Numbered from the stretch's first letter, positions 15,380 through 25,872 are shown. The stretch is 64,000 bases of DNA from Pseudomonas sp. P7548 (GCF_013386585.1 NZ_JACARO010000039.1:1-64000), one strand, 5' to 3'. Numbers and translations are program-made. The notes: generated from the letters alone by a model not told the origin.

Positions 15380-16630
15380 ATGAACGTAATCACCGCCTTA
15401 CGGGGCGCACGCAAAACCAAATTGTGGGTGCTGGCGTTGTGGGCCAGCCTGGCGGCTGAAAGTGTCCCGGCAGTCACCCAAGACATTACTGCTGTTTTTC
15501 GTCCGGACCCCAGCAACCCAACGGTCAACACGTTCGTCAATACCACGCCGCAATCCGGTATCTGTCCCTGGCATATTCCGACGTATTGTCAGGCGAACGG
15601 TTTATTCACTATCCGGACCTATGATTTGAGGGCCGTTGCCAATGCGCCGATCCGCGCCTTTCACACCGACCCGCGCCAGGGCGCCATGTGGAAACTGCCG
15701 ACTCATTGGCGCGAGGTGGTGGTCACCCATGCCGAGACTGGGCGAAGCGAAATCGTGCAGATGCGTTTGGCCGGGTTCGGGCACCGCTGGGATGCGGTGC
15801 CTAGAGCCAGTGTGTTCAATAACCCGGTGAATGCCAATAACTGGTGGAGCAACTGGACCAATGCGCCTAGCCCTTGCCAAGGGGTTAACTACAGCGCAAC
15901 CAATGGCTACTACATGGTTTTTTTCTGGCTTTTTCCCGAAAACGCCGGGGTCTGCAATCGAATACCGTCCGAAGAAATCCAGCGTTTCTCTTTCGCTCAT
16001 ACCGAATACGCCTATGCGATTAAAACCCCCAACCCGCTCTCCATGGCCGCCGGCGAATACACCGGCTCCATGGTCTACACGGTCGGCCCGGGGGCGGACA
16101 TAGATTTTGGCGACGTGATGATCCCCAACGACAACATCCTGGCCTTCAACTTCACCCTGAGTGTTGATCACCAGTTAAAAGTCGAGGTGCCACCTGGCGG
16201 CAACGGCATCCAGCTCGAGCCACAAGAGGGCTGGCAAGCCTGGCTGAATACGGGGCGCAAACCCTCACGACTGTTCCGCGACCAGACCGTGAACCTGTGG
16301 GCCAGCTCCCAATTCAAGATGACCCTGGAATGCGCGGAGCCCATGGGCAACACCTGCAGCATGCGCAACCCGGCCGGTCATCAGGTGCCGTTCCACGTTG
16401 CTGTCAGCCTGCCGCCGGGGCTCAGGGACGGGAGCGGGCTCCCGGTCAATCGGTTGCCCTTGCGGCTGGACGGCAGCGGTACCGAGCGGTTCGAACCCTC
16501 GATGTTTATCGACCGCAAGCCCAGCACCCTGCATTTCGAAGTCAAGGCCGACGCCGTCGAGCAAATGCTTGAGCAACCCGGTAGCACCTACTCGGGGACG
16601 GCCACCGTGGTGTGGGACTCGGAAGTCTGA
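15380..16630 (+). CDS. CS1/Cbl-type fimbrial tip adhesin (CblD/CooD-like)
   Basis: A 416-residue exported protein of the CblD/CooD initiator-adhesin family, which caps the fimbria and starts assembly. After a signal peptide (TKLWVLALWASLAAESVPA) comes an adhesin half (about 25-225) with aromatic-rich loops (WWSNWTNAPSPC, GYYMVFFWLFPENAG), then a pilin-like half ending in STYSGTATVVWDSEV, which can serve as donor strand. The paired cysteines are consistent with disulfides in the adhesin domain. I chose 15380 because GGGA lies 7 bases upstream; an ATG at 15368 in the same frame is possible. The receptor is unknown. Confidence 0.84.
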   Translation: MNVITALRGARKTKLWVLALWASLAAESVPAVTQDITAVFRPDPSNPTVNTFVNTTPQSGICPWHIPTYCQANGLFTIRTYDLRAVANAPIRAFHTDPRQGAMWKLPTHWREVVVTHAETGRSEIVQMRLAGFGHRWDAVPRASVFNNPVNANNWWSNWTNAPSPCQGVNYSATNGYYMVFFWLFPENAGVCNRIPSEEIQRFSFAHTEYAYAIKTPNPLSMAAGEYTGSMVYTVGPGADIDFGDVMIPNDNILAFNFTLSVDHQLKVEVPPGGNGIQLEPQEGWQAWLNTGRKPSRLFRDQTVNLWASSQFKMTLECAEPMGNTCSMRNPAGHQVPFHVAVSLPPGLRDGSGLPVNRLPLRLDGSGTERFEPSMFIDRKPSTLHFEVKADAVEQMLEQPGSTYSGTATVVWDSEV

Positions 16631-16656
16631 AGCGCTTATTTAACGAGGTTAAGTGT

Positions 16657-17397
16657 ATGAAACGTTTATTGATGCTGTGCGCGCTGTCGCTGTTCTCCCT
16701 CGGTGCCCTGGCTGGCCCGCAGATTAATGTGGGGGTGGTGTACGACTACCTCGGCGGTGACAAAAGTACCTACATGAAACGGGTGTTCAACGGCGGCACG
16801 TCCACGGCCTTCGTCAAGGTCAATATCCTCGAAATGATCTACGACGAAGACGGCACCTACCGTGAGGTGCCCCTGCAAAACCAGGCGGGCGCCGCAGCCC
16901 GCGACGGTTTGATGGCCAGCCCCGCGCGCCTGATCGTGCCGGCCAACGGCACCCAGGGCACGCGTTTGCTGTTCATGGGCAACCGTGACAAGGAGCGTTA
17001 CTTCCGCGTGCGTTTTGTACCGGTGGTGCCCCAGGCCGAGGACGACTTTGCCGTCACCGCCGCAGAGCGCGACGACTACAAGGACAGCCTGGCAGCCGGC
17101 GTGCGTGTGCTGGCCGGCTACGGCACGGTATTTTTCGTGCGGCCGAAAAACACCCGGTTCGATACCGCGATCAAGGACGACGGCACACGCTACACCCTCA
17201 ACAACAACGGCAACAGCGTGGTGGTGATCGACGAGTTCAAGGACTGTGCCGCCGCTTCCCCACAAGAGTGCCGACCAACGTTGCGTCATCACATTCGCGC
17301 CGGCCATTCCTACGGGTTCGACAAGCAGCCGGGGCGCGAATACCGCTTCAGCCTGATCGAAGGCGGCGAAACCAGGAAAGTCGAGGTCAAGGGGTGA
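16657..17397 (+). CDS. CS1/Cbl-type periplasmic fimbrial chaperone
   Basis: A 246-residue periplasmic chaperone of the alternate (CooB/CblB) family, which holds pilin subunits and delivers them to the usher. Signal peptide KRLLMLCALSLFSLGALAG; then an Ig-like first domain with FVKVNILEMIYDEDG and ASPARLIVPANGTQGTRLLFMG, the strand and loop used for donor-strand complementation, and YFRVRFVPVVPQ. A second domain holds GYGTVFFVRPKN, TLNNNGNSVVVIDEF and the C-terminal YRFSLIEGG. GAGG lies about 8 bases before the ATG, which fixes the start. In the CS1 and cbl loci the chaperone gene comes first; here it is fourth. Confidence 0.87.
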   Translation: MKRLLMLCALSLFSLGALAGPQINVGVVYDYLGGDKSTYMKRVFNGGTSTAFVKVNILEMIYDEDGTYREVPLQNQAGAAARDGLMASPARLIVPANGTQGTRLLFMGNRDKERYFRVRFVPVVPQAEDDFAVTAAERDDYKDSLAAGVRVLAGYGTVFFVRPKNTRFDTAIKDDGTRYTLNNNGNSVVVIDEFKDCAAASPQECRPTLRHHIRAGHSYGFDKQPGREYRFSLIEGGETRKVEVKG

Positions 17398-17426
17398 GTC
17401 TCTGGCCTATCGCGAAAGGTGAACCT

Positions 17427-17909
17427 ATGTACAAGTTTATCGTGCTGGTGATGGTGATCATCCTGCTGGGGGTCTCGATTGCCGAGGTAGAAGCGGCCGT
17501 CGAGCGCGAGACCTTCGAGGTGTCCGTGACCATCCCCACCGCTGACTTCTATGTGCTGCCGGTGGACCCGCAACTGGTGCAGCGTGAGCAGGTGCTGGCC
17601 TACAACCCGGTCAGCTCGCAGCTGGCCACCCTGCGTGCGGCGTTCGATGTGAAAAACGTCGGCGGCGCCATCGGGGCACGACTGGATCAGGAGGCTTACC
17701 TGTTCAATGGCACCGATCGATTGGACTTGCGTGTGACCTTCAATGACGTAGTGCTCGGCCTGGTTCAAAGCGAAGTGGTGTCCACCGCCGAGGCTCGTCC
17801 CGGCAAGCGGGTGGTCCTGGAAATCGCCGCCATCAAGCCGGTGGATGACTACGGGCCCGGACACTATTTCGGCACCGTGCACATGGTGTTCGATGCGCTT
17901 GCCCCGTGA
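17427..17909 (+). CDS. Second CS1-type fimbrial subunit (minor pilin)
   Basis: A 160-residue exported protein clearly paralogous to the major subunit of the same operon: AYNPVSSQLATLRAAFDVKN here against SYNPVSGELSSLRATFDVKN there, and both share the IPT..F..P.DP segment. The N-terminal signal (YKFIVLVMVIILLGVSIAEVEA) is unusually hydrophobic and long, so cleavage is less certain than for the major pilin. AAGGTGA precedes the ATG. A second subunit at the end of the operon is absent from the classical four-gene CS1 locus and could be a minor or anchoring subunit. It ends 6 bases from the convergent NEL gene, with no terminator visible. Confidence 0.82.
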   Translation: MYKFIVLVMVIILLGVSIAEVEAAVERETFEVSVTIPTADFYVLPVDPQLVQREQVLAYNPVSSQLATLRAAFDVKNVGGAIGARLDQEAYLFNGTDRLDLRVTFNDVVLGLVQSEVVSTAEARPGKRVVLEIAAIKPVDDYGPGHYFGTVHMVFDALAP

Positions 17910-17915
17910 GCGGAT

Positions 17916-20900
17916 TCACTCATCCGGGTGGCTCTCATAGACCTGCAATCGCTGCAATGCTTCCAGGGTGAGGCGCCGTGCGAGGTCATGTTCACTGGGC
18001 ACTTCCTCGGTAAACCCTGCCGCGAGCAGGCGCTCGTACGTCTCGGCGCTCATCGGCTGGCCGCTGAGCACCTCGGCGTGCGGCACGTTGAGGGCGTCCG
18101 CCAGCGCCAGCAGGCGAGGCTTGAGGCGCTCGCGTTCTGCAGCGTCGGCGTTGGCCCATTGGTTCTGGGCAAACAGCAAGTCGTCGAGGGGGTCGATCAG
18201 CTCATTGGCACGGGCCAGGCTGGCCTGGAACCGTCCGGCATGGGTGGTGCGCAGGTAGCGGTCCCAGAACGGCTGCGCCAGCATGCCTTCCACCAGCCCG
18301 TCATGGGCCTCTGCGCGCATGACCGTGTCGAATGCGCTGTTGAGGTGGGTGGGGCCCACGTCGGCCGTGCTGCGGTAGTGCATGTAAGGGGTCACCCACG
18401 GCAGTTTCAGGCGGCTTTTCAAACCGGTGTGATAGGCAAGGTACACCTCCACCTCGTCCACCGTACCCGGTACGCCGTCGATCACGTCAGTGCTGAAACG
18501 CAGGCCCTGGCCGCCGTCTTGCCGGGGTTTGATGCGCTGGCGGATATCGGCCTGGGCCGCTCGGTTGAGACGGTCGAGGCGGGACTTGCCCCGCGCCAGG
18601 TGGGCCAATTTAAGCTCGCGCAACTGGCCGCGCAGGTCGCGGTCGATTTCCACCAACTGCACCTCCAGGCCCATGGCATTGAAGATATGCGCCCCGGCAT
18701 CAGCGCAGGTCACCGGGTTGCTCGCCATCTGGAACAGCCGCACCCGCAGGTCGCTGTCGGCTTCCATGGCCAGCAGCATGCGCCAGACCTTGTCGGTCAG
18801 GTCGCTGCGGCCCTGCTCGTACAGCGCGGCATCCTGGTCCTCTTCAAAAAACGCTGAGGGCTCCAGGCTCTTGATGACCTCAAAAAAGCCCTGGGAGCCG
18901 TGTTCCGCTTCCACGTCATTCCATAACGCCCGCAACCAGGGATGGTGGTGCGGTTGTTCCTGCTCCAGCCAGAACCCGACATCGCCTTTTGGCGGGTAGC
19001 TGCGATAAGGGTCCAGGCCGGCTTCCAGGCGATAACTCACCAGGCGTTGTTCGGCCTCCAGGCTCAGGTGATTACGGTCCAGGCGGGCCCTTGCGAGCAG
19101 TTCGGCCTGGGGTTGCCAGGGCAAGAAATGCGGCACGCTGTGAATCGCAGTGTTTTGCACATCCAGGTAAAAGCCCCAGGGCCTGGAGCGCTCGAACAGG
19201 CCGGGGGGCCAGTTGCTGATCGCCGTGTTGCGCAGCGACAACGCTTCCAGGTGCGGCCAGCGGGTGATATCCGGTGCCTGCGTCAGCTGGCGGTTGTGTG
19301 CCAGGGACAGCTGGCGCAAATGGGTCAGACCACTGAGGTGTTCCAGGCTGTCGGCTTGCCACTGGATCGGGTTGTTCTCCAGGCTCAGGTGCGTGAGCGA
19401 GGCCATGCGCGTGATGGCGGTGGGCAGTTGGCTCAGTTGATTGTTGCGCAGGCTCAGGCTGATCAGGTGCGGGAAACTGTCGAGAAAACGCATATCGCCG
19501 TTGAGCAGTTGGGCATCGATCAAGTCCAGGTGCAGCACATGTTCGAAGTTGGCGCGCAGGCGCAAGTTGCCGAGCAGGCCGGTGAGCCGCACGCTTTGCA
19601 GGCTCAGGCGCACGCCGGTGTCGTCGGCGTCGAGGTTTTCTTCCCAGGTGCGCAGCAATGCCTTGGCCAGGTAAGCGCGCTGGTGGCCAGGGCCTGGTGG
19701 TTCGTCGGCAGGGATGGCGTTGATCCAGTTGCTCAGGTCCTCCTGCAACTCGGCCTTTTCAATCTCGCGGGCTTCGAAACGCTGCCGTTGCAGCGGGTCT
19801 TCAAGGCTGCCCAGGTAGGTGTCGATGACCGTTTGCTCGGCGTAGGGGTAAAGCGCCTTCACCCGCTGTTCCAGGGTGCCGGGGAACAGGCGGCTGCTCC
19901 ATGACGGCACCGCGTGCATGGGTTTTTGCAGCAGTCGCAGGGGCTGCAGGCGTGGCTTGGGTGCAGGCTCGGCCAGTACTGTGCGTCGCGATTCGGTGCT
20001 GAGCAGGTTGCCCATCACCCAACGTTTGAGTGCCGGGCCATCGGCAAAGCGGCTGCGTTTTGCCGCGGGCAGGGCGTGGTGCACGGCGTCGAAAAAATCG
20101 CTGGCTGGCTGCAAGGGTTGGCTGTTGCCATCGTACAGCGCGTAGCGCCCGTCGGTTTTCAGTAACAGCCGTTTCTGGCTCGCCGCTTGCGGCCCGGCAC
20201 TGGCGCGCAGGGTGGCGATAGGGCTGTGCTGGCGGACTTCAATTCGGCTGTCGGCCAGGCTGTCGCTGAACAGGCGCAAGGTGTCGAGCACCATTTGTTC
20301 GGTGGCCGGGCCCAACAGGTCGGGGTCGTAGAACCCTTGGAAGGCGTGAGCCCCACGGGCCTGCACCTGCAGTTCACGGGCGATGTTTTTCAGGCGCAGG
20401 GGCATGCGTTTTTCGGTGTCCATGATCGCCAGTTCATCTGCGCGTGCTTGAGCGATGACGTGTTCGACCAGGTGCCTTGGCAGGTCGGGGCAGGCCTCGC
20501 GCACGCGCAGGCCGTGTTCACTGCCGAGGTCTTCACTGTGGCGATAGAGGTAGGCAAACATCGCGCCCCGGTGCCGGACCAGTTGGTCGGCGAGACGGTT
20601 GCGCAGGGCATCGACCTGCGCCGCGCGGCCTTCGGGCAGAGTGCCGAGCAGGGTGGTCAAGTGCTGCGGGTCGAGCCCCTCTACCAGGCGTTCAGGCAAG
20701 CGGCCCTGGTTCAAGTCTTCGCGGCTGATGGCCAGGGTATGGGGGGCTTCGTGATCACCGAAACGCAGGTGGTCGCCGCTCAGATCGGCACTTTCAAACA
20801 CCAGGATCGCGTGATCCTCGGGCCACCCGGGCAGTTCGCGGGCGATGTGCGGGCTCCAGTAGGTGTCGTGGTCCACCGGTTCGCCCGCACGGAGTTTTTC

Positions 20901-22724
20901 CGGCAACGCGGCGGCTTGCCGGTGCAGGCGAATGCGCTTGAGGGTGTCGTCCAGCAGCGGTGCCGGTTGGTCATCGGCTTGCACGGCGCGCAGGGTGCCG
21001 TGGTCGAGGCCGCTGGTGCGCAGGATCTGTTCCCCGGTCGCGGCATCGAACGGCCCGAGTGCCTGCAGGCGCCGCTCGTCACTCCAGGCGCGGGGCCCGT
21101 CATTGTGGCGGATCGGCGGCGCATACGCGTCGGGGCGTGTGGGGTGCTGGATGTGGTGGTCACCACTGGCGGCATCGAACGTGAGCGCATAGCGCGCGCC
21201 GTCCAGCGGCAGGATTTTCTGCCCGGCATGGGTATGCAGCCCCAGCGCGTCGGCACTGGACTCGGCAGACAGTTGCAGCGTTTGTTGATAAGGGCGTGGG
21301 TCGGGGTGCCACAGACGCGTCTTGCCGTTGACCTCGATGGGCTGCAGGCCGTTGACGAACGCCGATTGCGCCAGTTGGCCGCCGACGCCGAACGCCGCCA
21401 GTTGCACCACGTCGCTGACCACGCCGACGAAATGCCCGGCGGCTTCGCGTGCCTGGCCTTCGCTGAGGTCGACCACGCCCTCCACCAGTTCATCGAGCAA
21501 CTGATAGGCGGTGTAGGCCAGCATCGCTTCGCCCAGCAGCGGCACGAACGGTGTGATCACCAGCAGCGCCACGTTCAGTGCGCCTTCCAGGGTTTGGCCG
21601 AGGGCGTCCCACCAGGCCCAGCGGGCGCGACGGTCGGCGTCGGCGGTGGAGACGGCAAGCGTGCGGCCGTCGTTGAGGATTTTATTCAGCGCGGCCTGGT
21701 ACAGCTGTGGCCACAGGTCGCCGTCGATACGCACGGCGGCAAAGGTGGCGCGCTGCTGCACCCCGCTGAAAAATGTTGCGCGCCCGGCGTGGTCGACGAA
21801 CTGGGCGAAAAAGTCACGGTAGGCCGGGGTCTTCAAGCGCTCCAGCAGGGTGCTGCGAAACGCCAGGGTGCTGGGGTAATGCTGGATCGCCCCGTGAGGG
21901 TCATGGGGGATATACAGCACCACCGGCGTAACGTCCCTGGCCAGGTCAAGGTCGGCGGCAATCATCAGGATGCCGGTCAGCAGTGTGTCTTGCAGGCGCA
22001 GCCGATAAAACTGCATGACACCGCGTTCACCCTTGACCGAGCGCTGCAGCAGTTGGAACGTTGCCGGCGGGATATCGCCCTGCAGCACTGCCAGGTGCGC
22101 GGCGTTGTCGAGGGCCGCCTGTTGGCTGGCGATGACCTCGGCTTGCAGGCCCGGCGCGTCGAGCAGGTGCTGGCGCAGGTGCCGGGCATAGTGCGCGCCG
22201 AGGTCGAGCTCGCGGCACAGCGCGATAAAGTGCGCGATGCTCATCTGCGCCTCGTGCGCCTCTATCGTGAAGTGACCGCGCGCATCCGGCCGGGTGATGT
22301 AGCGAGAATTGTCGGTGAAGGTTTCGTCCTTGGCGAAGTTCTGCAATGCGGCGTCCAGCAGCGACAGGGTGCGGCTGGTGCTGCCTTCCAGAAGCGTGCC
22401 CTTGGCGACCACCAGGAACAGGTACGTGGCGCGCACATCGAGGTCGAGCCCATAGCGTTCGCGCAACGCTTGGCTGAGCAGAGGGGTAGCGAAAGCGTAG
22501 ACGTCTTGCAGGTGTTCAAGGCGTTTGTCGACCCGGTTTTGCAAGGTCCAGGCCCTGGCGTTGGCCGCCTTCAACGGGGCGTGGTCCTGGTCGGCCGTTC
22601 TTAGAAGCCTGGGCAGGTGATCCATCGATATCGAGCCCAACGCCTGGGCCCGAGGCCAGGCCGTGGTGCCCAGCCAAGTGGGCAAGTTGCGTTTGATCAG
22701 GGAGTAGTTCGGGCCGTTGGGCAT
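17916..22724 (-). CDS. Giant dermonecrotic-toxin-like/LRR protein with NEL-type E3 ubiquitin ligase domain
   Basis: A 1602-residue protein without a signal peptide. The N-terminal third (about 50-420) resembles the dermonecrotic-toxin-like domain (DUF6543) found in large Pseudomonas proteins, with MSIAHFIALCRELDLGAHYARHL as a hallmark also present in the paralogue at 27676. A hydrophobic segment (LNVALLVITPFVPLLGEAML) follows. Leucine-rich repeats span about 1060-1195 (LISLSLRNNQLSQLPTAI, LTHLSLENNPI, LRQLSLAHNRQL, LEALSLRNTAI). The C-terminus matches the NEL ligase fold of IpaH/SspH effectors, with catalytic Cys1340 and Asp1342 in a CxD motif (NPVTCADAGAHIFNAMG). NEL enzymes ubiquitinate host proteins after delivery into eukaryotic cells. 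No secretion gene is nearby, so the route and host are unknown. Confidence 0.82.
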   Translation of the reverse strand: MPNGPNYSLIKRNLPTWLGTTAWPRAQALGSISMDHLPRLLRTADQDHAPLKAANARAWTLQNRVDKRLEHLQDVYAFATPLLSQALRERYGLDLDVRATYLFLVVAKGTLLEGSTSRTLSLLDAALQNFAKDETFTDNSRYITRPDARGHFTIEAHEAQMSIAHFIALCRELDLGAHYARHLRQHLLDAPGLQAEVIASQQAALDNAAHLAVLQGDIPPATFQLLQRSVKGERGVMQFYRLRLQDTLLTGILMIAADLDLARDVTPVVLYIPHDPHGAIQHYPSTLAFRSTLLERLKTPAYRDFFAQFVDHAGRATFFSGVQQRATFAAVRIDGDLWPQLYQAALNKILNDGRTLAVSTADADRRARWAWWDALGQTLEGALNVALLVITPFVPLLGEAMLAYTAYQLLDELVEGVVDLSEGQAREAAGHFVGVVSDVVQLAAFGVGGQLAQSAFVNGLQPIEVNGKTRLWHPDPRPYQQTLQLSAESSADALGLHTHAGQKILPLDGARYALTFDAASGDHHIQHPTRPDAYAPPIRHNDGPRAWSDERRLQALGPFDAATGEQILRTSGLDHGTLRAVQADDQPAPLLDDTLKRIRLHRQAAALPEKLRAGEPVDHDTYWSPHIARELPGWPEDHAILVFESADLSGDHLRFGDHEAPHTLAISREDLNQGRLPERLVEGLDPQHLTTLLGTLPEGRAAQVDALRNRLADQLVRHRGAMFAYLYRHSEDLGSEHGLRVREACPDLPRHLVEHVIAQARADELAIMDTEKRMPLRLKNIARELQVQARGAHAFQGFYDPDLLGPATEQMVLDTLRLFSDSLADSRIEVRQHSPIATLRASAGPQAASQKRLLLKTDGRYALYDGNSQPLQPASDFFDAVHHALPAAKRSRFADGPALKRWVMGNLLSTESRRTVLAEPAPKPRLQPLRLLQKPMHAVPSWSSRLFPGTLEQRVKALYPYAEQTVIDTYLGSLEDPLQRQRFEAREIEKAELQEDLSNWINAIPADEPPGPGHQRAYLAKALLRTWEENLDADDTGVRLSLQSVRLTGLLGNLRLRANFEHVLHLDLIDAQLLNGDMRFLDSFPHLISLSLRNNQLSQLPTAITRMASLTHLSLENNPIQWQADSLEHLSGLTHLRQLSLAHNRQLTQAPDITRWPHLEALSLRNTAISNWPPGLFERSRPWGFYLDVQNTAIHSVPHFLPWQPQAELLARARLDRNHLSLEAEQRLVSYRLEAGLDPYRSYPPKGDVGFWLEQEQPHHHPWLRALWNDVEAEHGSQGFFEVIKSLEPSAFFEEDQDAALYEQGRSDLTDKVWRMLLAMEADSDLRVRLFQMASNPVTCADAGAHIFNAMGLEVQLVEIDRDLRGQLRELKLAHLARGKSRLDRLNRAAQADIRQRIKPRQDGGQGLRFSTDVIDGVPGTVDEVEVYLAYHTGLKSRLKLPWVTPYMHYRSTADVGPTHLNSAFDTVMRAEAHDGLVEGMLAQPFWDRYLRTTHAGRFQASLARANELIDPLDDLLFAQNQWANADAAERERLKPRLLALADALNVPHAEVLSGQPMSAETYERLLAAGFTEEVPSEHDLARRLTLEALQRLQVYESHPDE

Positions 22725-22787
22725 GACGGATAACCTTGTGTCGTGGACAAGGCTGCCAGCCTAAAGGCGGGTGCTGCACCTCTGGCG

Positions 22788-25700
22788 TTACATACTTAGG
22801 CGGCACAGGGTCTGCTCGCCCGGTTGCAGGTACGGCATCAGGATCGGCGCCATGCCCTTGAGCACTTGCACTGGCAGCGCCGAGGTAAAGGTGAAGTGTT
22901 CGGCTGACTGGCCGGGCACGAAGGCTGTCAATGTGCCGAAGTGATGTTCGCCCAGGTAGAACACAAAGGTCGCGGTGCGGTTGATGGATTTCGAACTCAG
23001 CACGCGCCCGCCTGCGCCAATCGCTTCGATGCGGTTGTCACCGGTGCCGGTCTTGCCGCCCATGGCCAGCGGCGTACCGTCGGCGAGCTTGAAGCTGCCG
23101 GCCACCCGTTTGGCCGTGCCGGCATCCACCACTTGGGAGAGCGCGCCACGCAAGGCCTGGGCCACCTCCACCGGCATCACCCGCTTGCCCGGCGCCGGGT
23201 CGTTGACCACGTGGGTGTCATACGGGGTGTCGGCGGCAAAGTGCAGGGTGTCGATGCGCAGCACATGGGGCCGCACGCCGTCATTGAGGATGATCCCCAT
23301 CAGTTCCGCCAGCGCGGCGGGGCGGTCGCCGGAGCTGCCGATGGCGGTAGCCAGTGACGGCACCAGGTGGTCGAAGGGGTAGCCCACGGCTTTCCAGCGC
23401 TGATGAATGTCCAGGAACGCCTCGATCTCCAGCATGGTGCGGATCCGGCTGTCTCGCGCGCTTTGGTGGCGGCTCTTGAACAGCCAGCTGTAGACCTCCT
23501 GGCGTTCGAACTGGCTGGCTTTGACGGCGTCGGTGAAGGTGGCGTCAGGATGGTTGAGCAGGTAGCCCAGCAGCCACAGGTCCAGGGGGTGCACTTTGGC
23601 GATGTAGCCTTGGTCGGGCAGGTCGTAGGTGCCGGGGCCGTAGTCCTTGTAGAGTTTTTCGAGGCGTTCGTCGGTGAGTTTGATGGGGGATTGGATACCG
23701 GTCATGTGGGCGCGCACGAACAGGTTGAAGCTTTCCTGGCTGGCGTTGGGCAACAGGTAACGGTGCACGGCGGCCAGGCGGATGGGGGTTGGGCGCAGGC
23801 TGTCGAGGAAGGTTTCCAGGCGCGCCTGGGTGTCTTTCTTCTGGTACTTCCTCCAGAACTTGCGCAGGAAGGTGGTGCCTTCGCGGTCGGCGAAACCGGC
23901 GAGGTATTCCTGACGGCGCGGGTCGCTGTCGTCCTTGAGCAAGGCGGCGCTGTTGTTTTCGCCGGCGTAGGTGACGTAGCGCACCACGTCGCGCATCAGG
24001 CGAATGAATGGCAGGTTGATCGACTCACGCAAGGCATCGCGCAGAGTCGGGCTGCGGCCGTTGTCCTGGCTACGGAAGTTGTGGAAGGTGTGCAGGCCGC
24101 CCCCGGTGAAAAAACGTTCGCCGGGGCTGGCCGAATAGGTCCGGTCGAGGGCGGCGTCGAGCATCTTGGCGAGGGATTTGTCCGGGGTCTGGATCAAGTA
24201 GTCGAGGGCCCAGCGGCTCAGGCGGTCCTGGTCATCCACGACGATTTTTTTCAGTGCTGCGGGGGGCTGGGCGGCGTACTTGTCGTGCAGCTCGGTGATG
24301 ATCTGCAGGTACGTGGTGAGCACGCGCAGCTTGGCGGTGGAACCCAGTTCCAGCTTGCTGCCTTCATTGATGTCGAAGGGTTGATCGGTGTTGTCGGTTT
24401 GCACCCGTACTCGTGAGCCATCCGGGGTCAGCTCGAACAGCGTGAAGCTGTAGCGCACTTGCGCGGTGCTGGCGGGGGGTGAGCAGGCGTTCGCCGAGCA
24501 GGCCGATCTGGCGGGCGTAGTCGGGGTTAGCCAACTGCTTGAGGTAGTCGCTGACCTGGCCCTGCAACTGCGCCTGCAGGGTGGTGGTGGCGGACAGGTC
24601 CAGGCGGTCGAGGTCGTACAGCGGCCGGTCGAGCAGGGCGGCCAGGCGGCTGCGGGCCACGCTGATGCCCTTGTTGGTCTCGATCGGTTGGACGGTGGGT
24701 TGCTGCACCCAGTCGCGGTAAGTGACCTTGCTGGCGAGGGCTGCTTTCAACTGGGCTGGCTCGATCACGCCATTCTGGGCCAGCAGGCGCAGGTGGCTGT
24801 CGGTGAGCTGGGCCAGTTCGTCGCGCCCCTTGGCCAGGTAATGGGACGGGCGCCGCTGGGCGATGATCAGCGACAACACCTGGCGCAACGCCAAGCCCTG
24901 TTCAGCGTTCACCGGCCCACGCAAGGCCTGGTTGACCTGGTTGAAGTCGGCGCCGTACCACACCCGCAGGCCCTCGGCCATGCCGTGCACTTCGCCATGC
25001 CCGGGCACCGCTGACAAGGGCACGCTGTTGAGGTAGTCGCGCAGGATGTTTTTGCGTGCCGTCAGGGTATCGGGGCCGTCGTGGTAGGCGCGCACGGCGG
25101 CGGAAAACATCTGCCGCAGTTTCTCGCCGCCCGACACGGTCAAGCCGTCCGGCGAGTGGCGGTACTTTTCCAACTGGGTGGCCAGGGTGCTGCCCCCGGC
25201 GCTTTGGCCCGGCAGGTGCAGAAGCTTGGCCACTTGCGACCAGGCAGCCTTGGCAAAGCGCGGCCAATCCACCGCCGGGTTGGCCTGGGGTTGGGCGGGG
25301 TCAAGCAGGTCGCGGTTTTCGATGAACAGCAGGCTGTTGACCACCAGTGGCGGGATCGAGGCGAAGCTGTCGTACAGCTGCTGCGGGTAGTTGTACTGGT
25401 ACAGCGGCACGCCACGGCAATCGGTGATCGACAGCCCGGCCTGAATCTTTTCTGCATAGGGCACAAACAGGCCTCTGGCGCTGTAGTCCATCAGTTCAGG
25501 GGAGAAGCGCGACTGGGCCTGGATCACGTAACCGCGCTTGAGCAGGCGCGGTAAAAAGGTGTCGAGGTCGCTATACCCCAGGCGACGGTCGAAGGGGCCT
25601 GCGCCCGGATAGACCATGGCGTCACTGGCGCCGGGTTCTACCTGGTAGGTGAGGTCGCGGGCCAGGCGGCTGAGTTCCTGGGCTTGCAGGCGCGAGGTGC

Positions 25701-25872
25701 GCATCTCTTTGGCGGCGGCGAACCCCAGGGCAATCAAGCCCATCAGCACGATCAGCCAGAACAGCCGACGGCCGTAGCGGGGCCTGGGTTTATTTTTGGG
25801 TAAAGGCGCTGTGTCCGGACTGCCTTGTACTTTCGCAGCCTTGGTCGAATCGGTTTGCCACAGTGCGCCCAT
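22788..25872 (-). pseudogene. Bifunctional penicillin-binding protein, split by a frameshift
   Basis: The upstream reading frame (25872 to about 24480) holds a cytoplasmic tail, one membrane helix (LFWLIVLMGLIALGFAAA) and a glycosyltransferase-51 domain with LLFIENRDLL, GGSTLATQLEKYR and KNILRDYLNSVPL. The downstream frame (to 22788) holds the transpeptidase domain with the Ser of STAK at about 24340, SIN and KTGTGDN. The two are joined if one base is removed from the run of six G (plus strand 24474-24479), which restores LLTPASTAQVRYSFTLFEL and gives one protein of about 1027 residues. The gene would polymerise and cross-link peptidoglycan. Both halves are otherwise intact with no other stops, so this is a recent mutation, slippage-prone switching or a sequencing error. 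The ProY-like permease is divergent. Confidence 0.85.

Noticed and set aside
20187..22604. Long open frame (805 codons) opposite the first NEL gene
   Set aside because: Antisense shadow of a high-GC gene; repetitive Q/V/G/A composition, no ribosome-binding site and no recognisable domain.
22788..24458. The transpeptidase half as an independent gene
   Set aside because: Its first in-frame start lacks a ribosome-binding site and membrane anchor, and the two halves join exactly when one base of the G run is removed.
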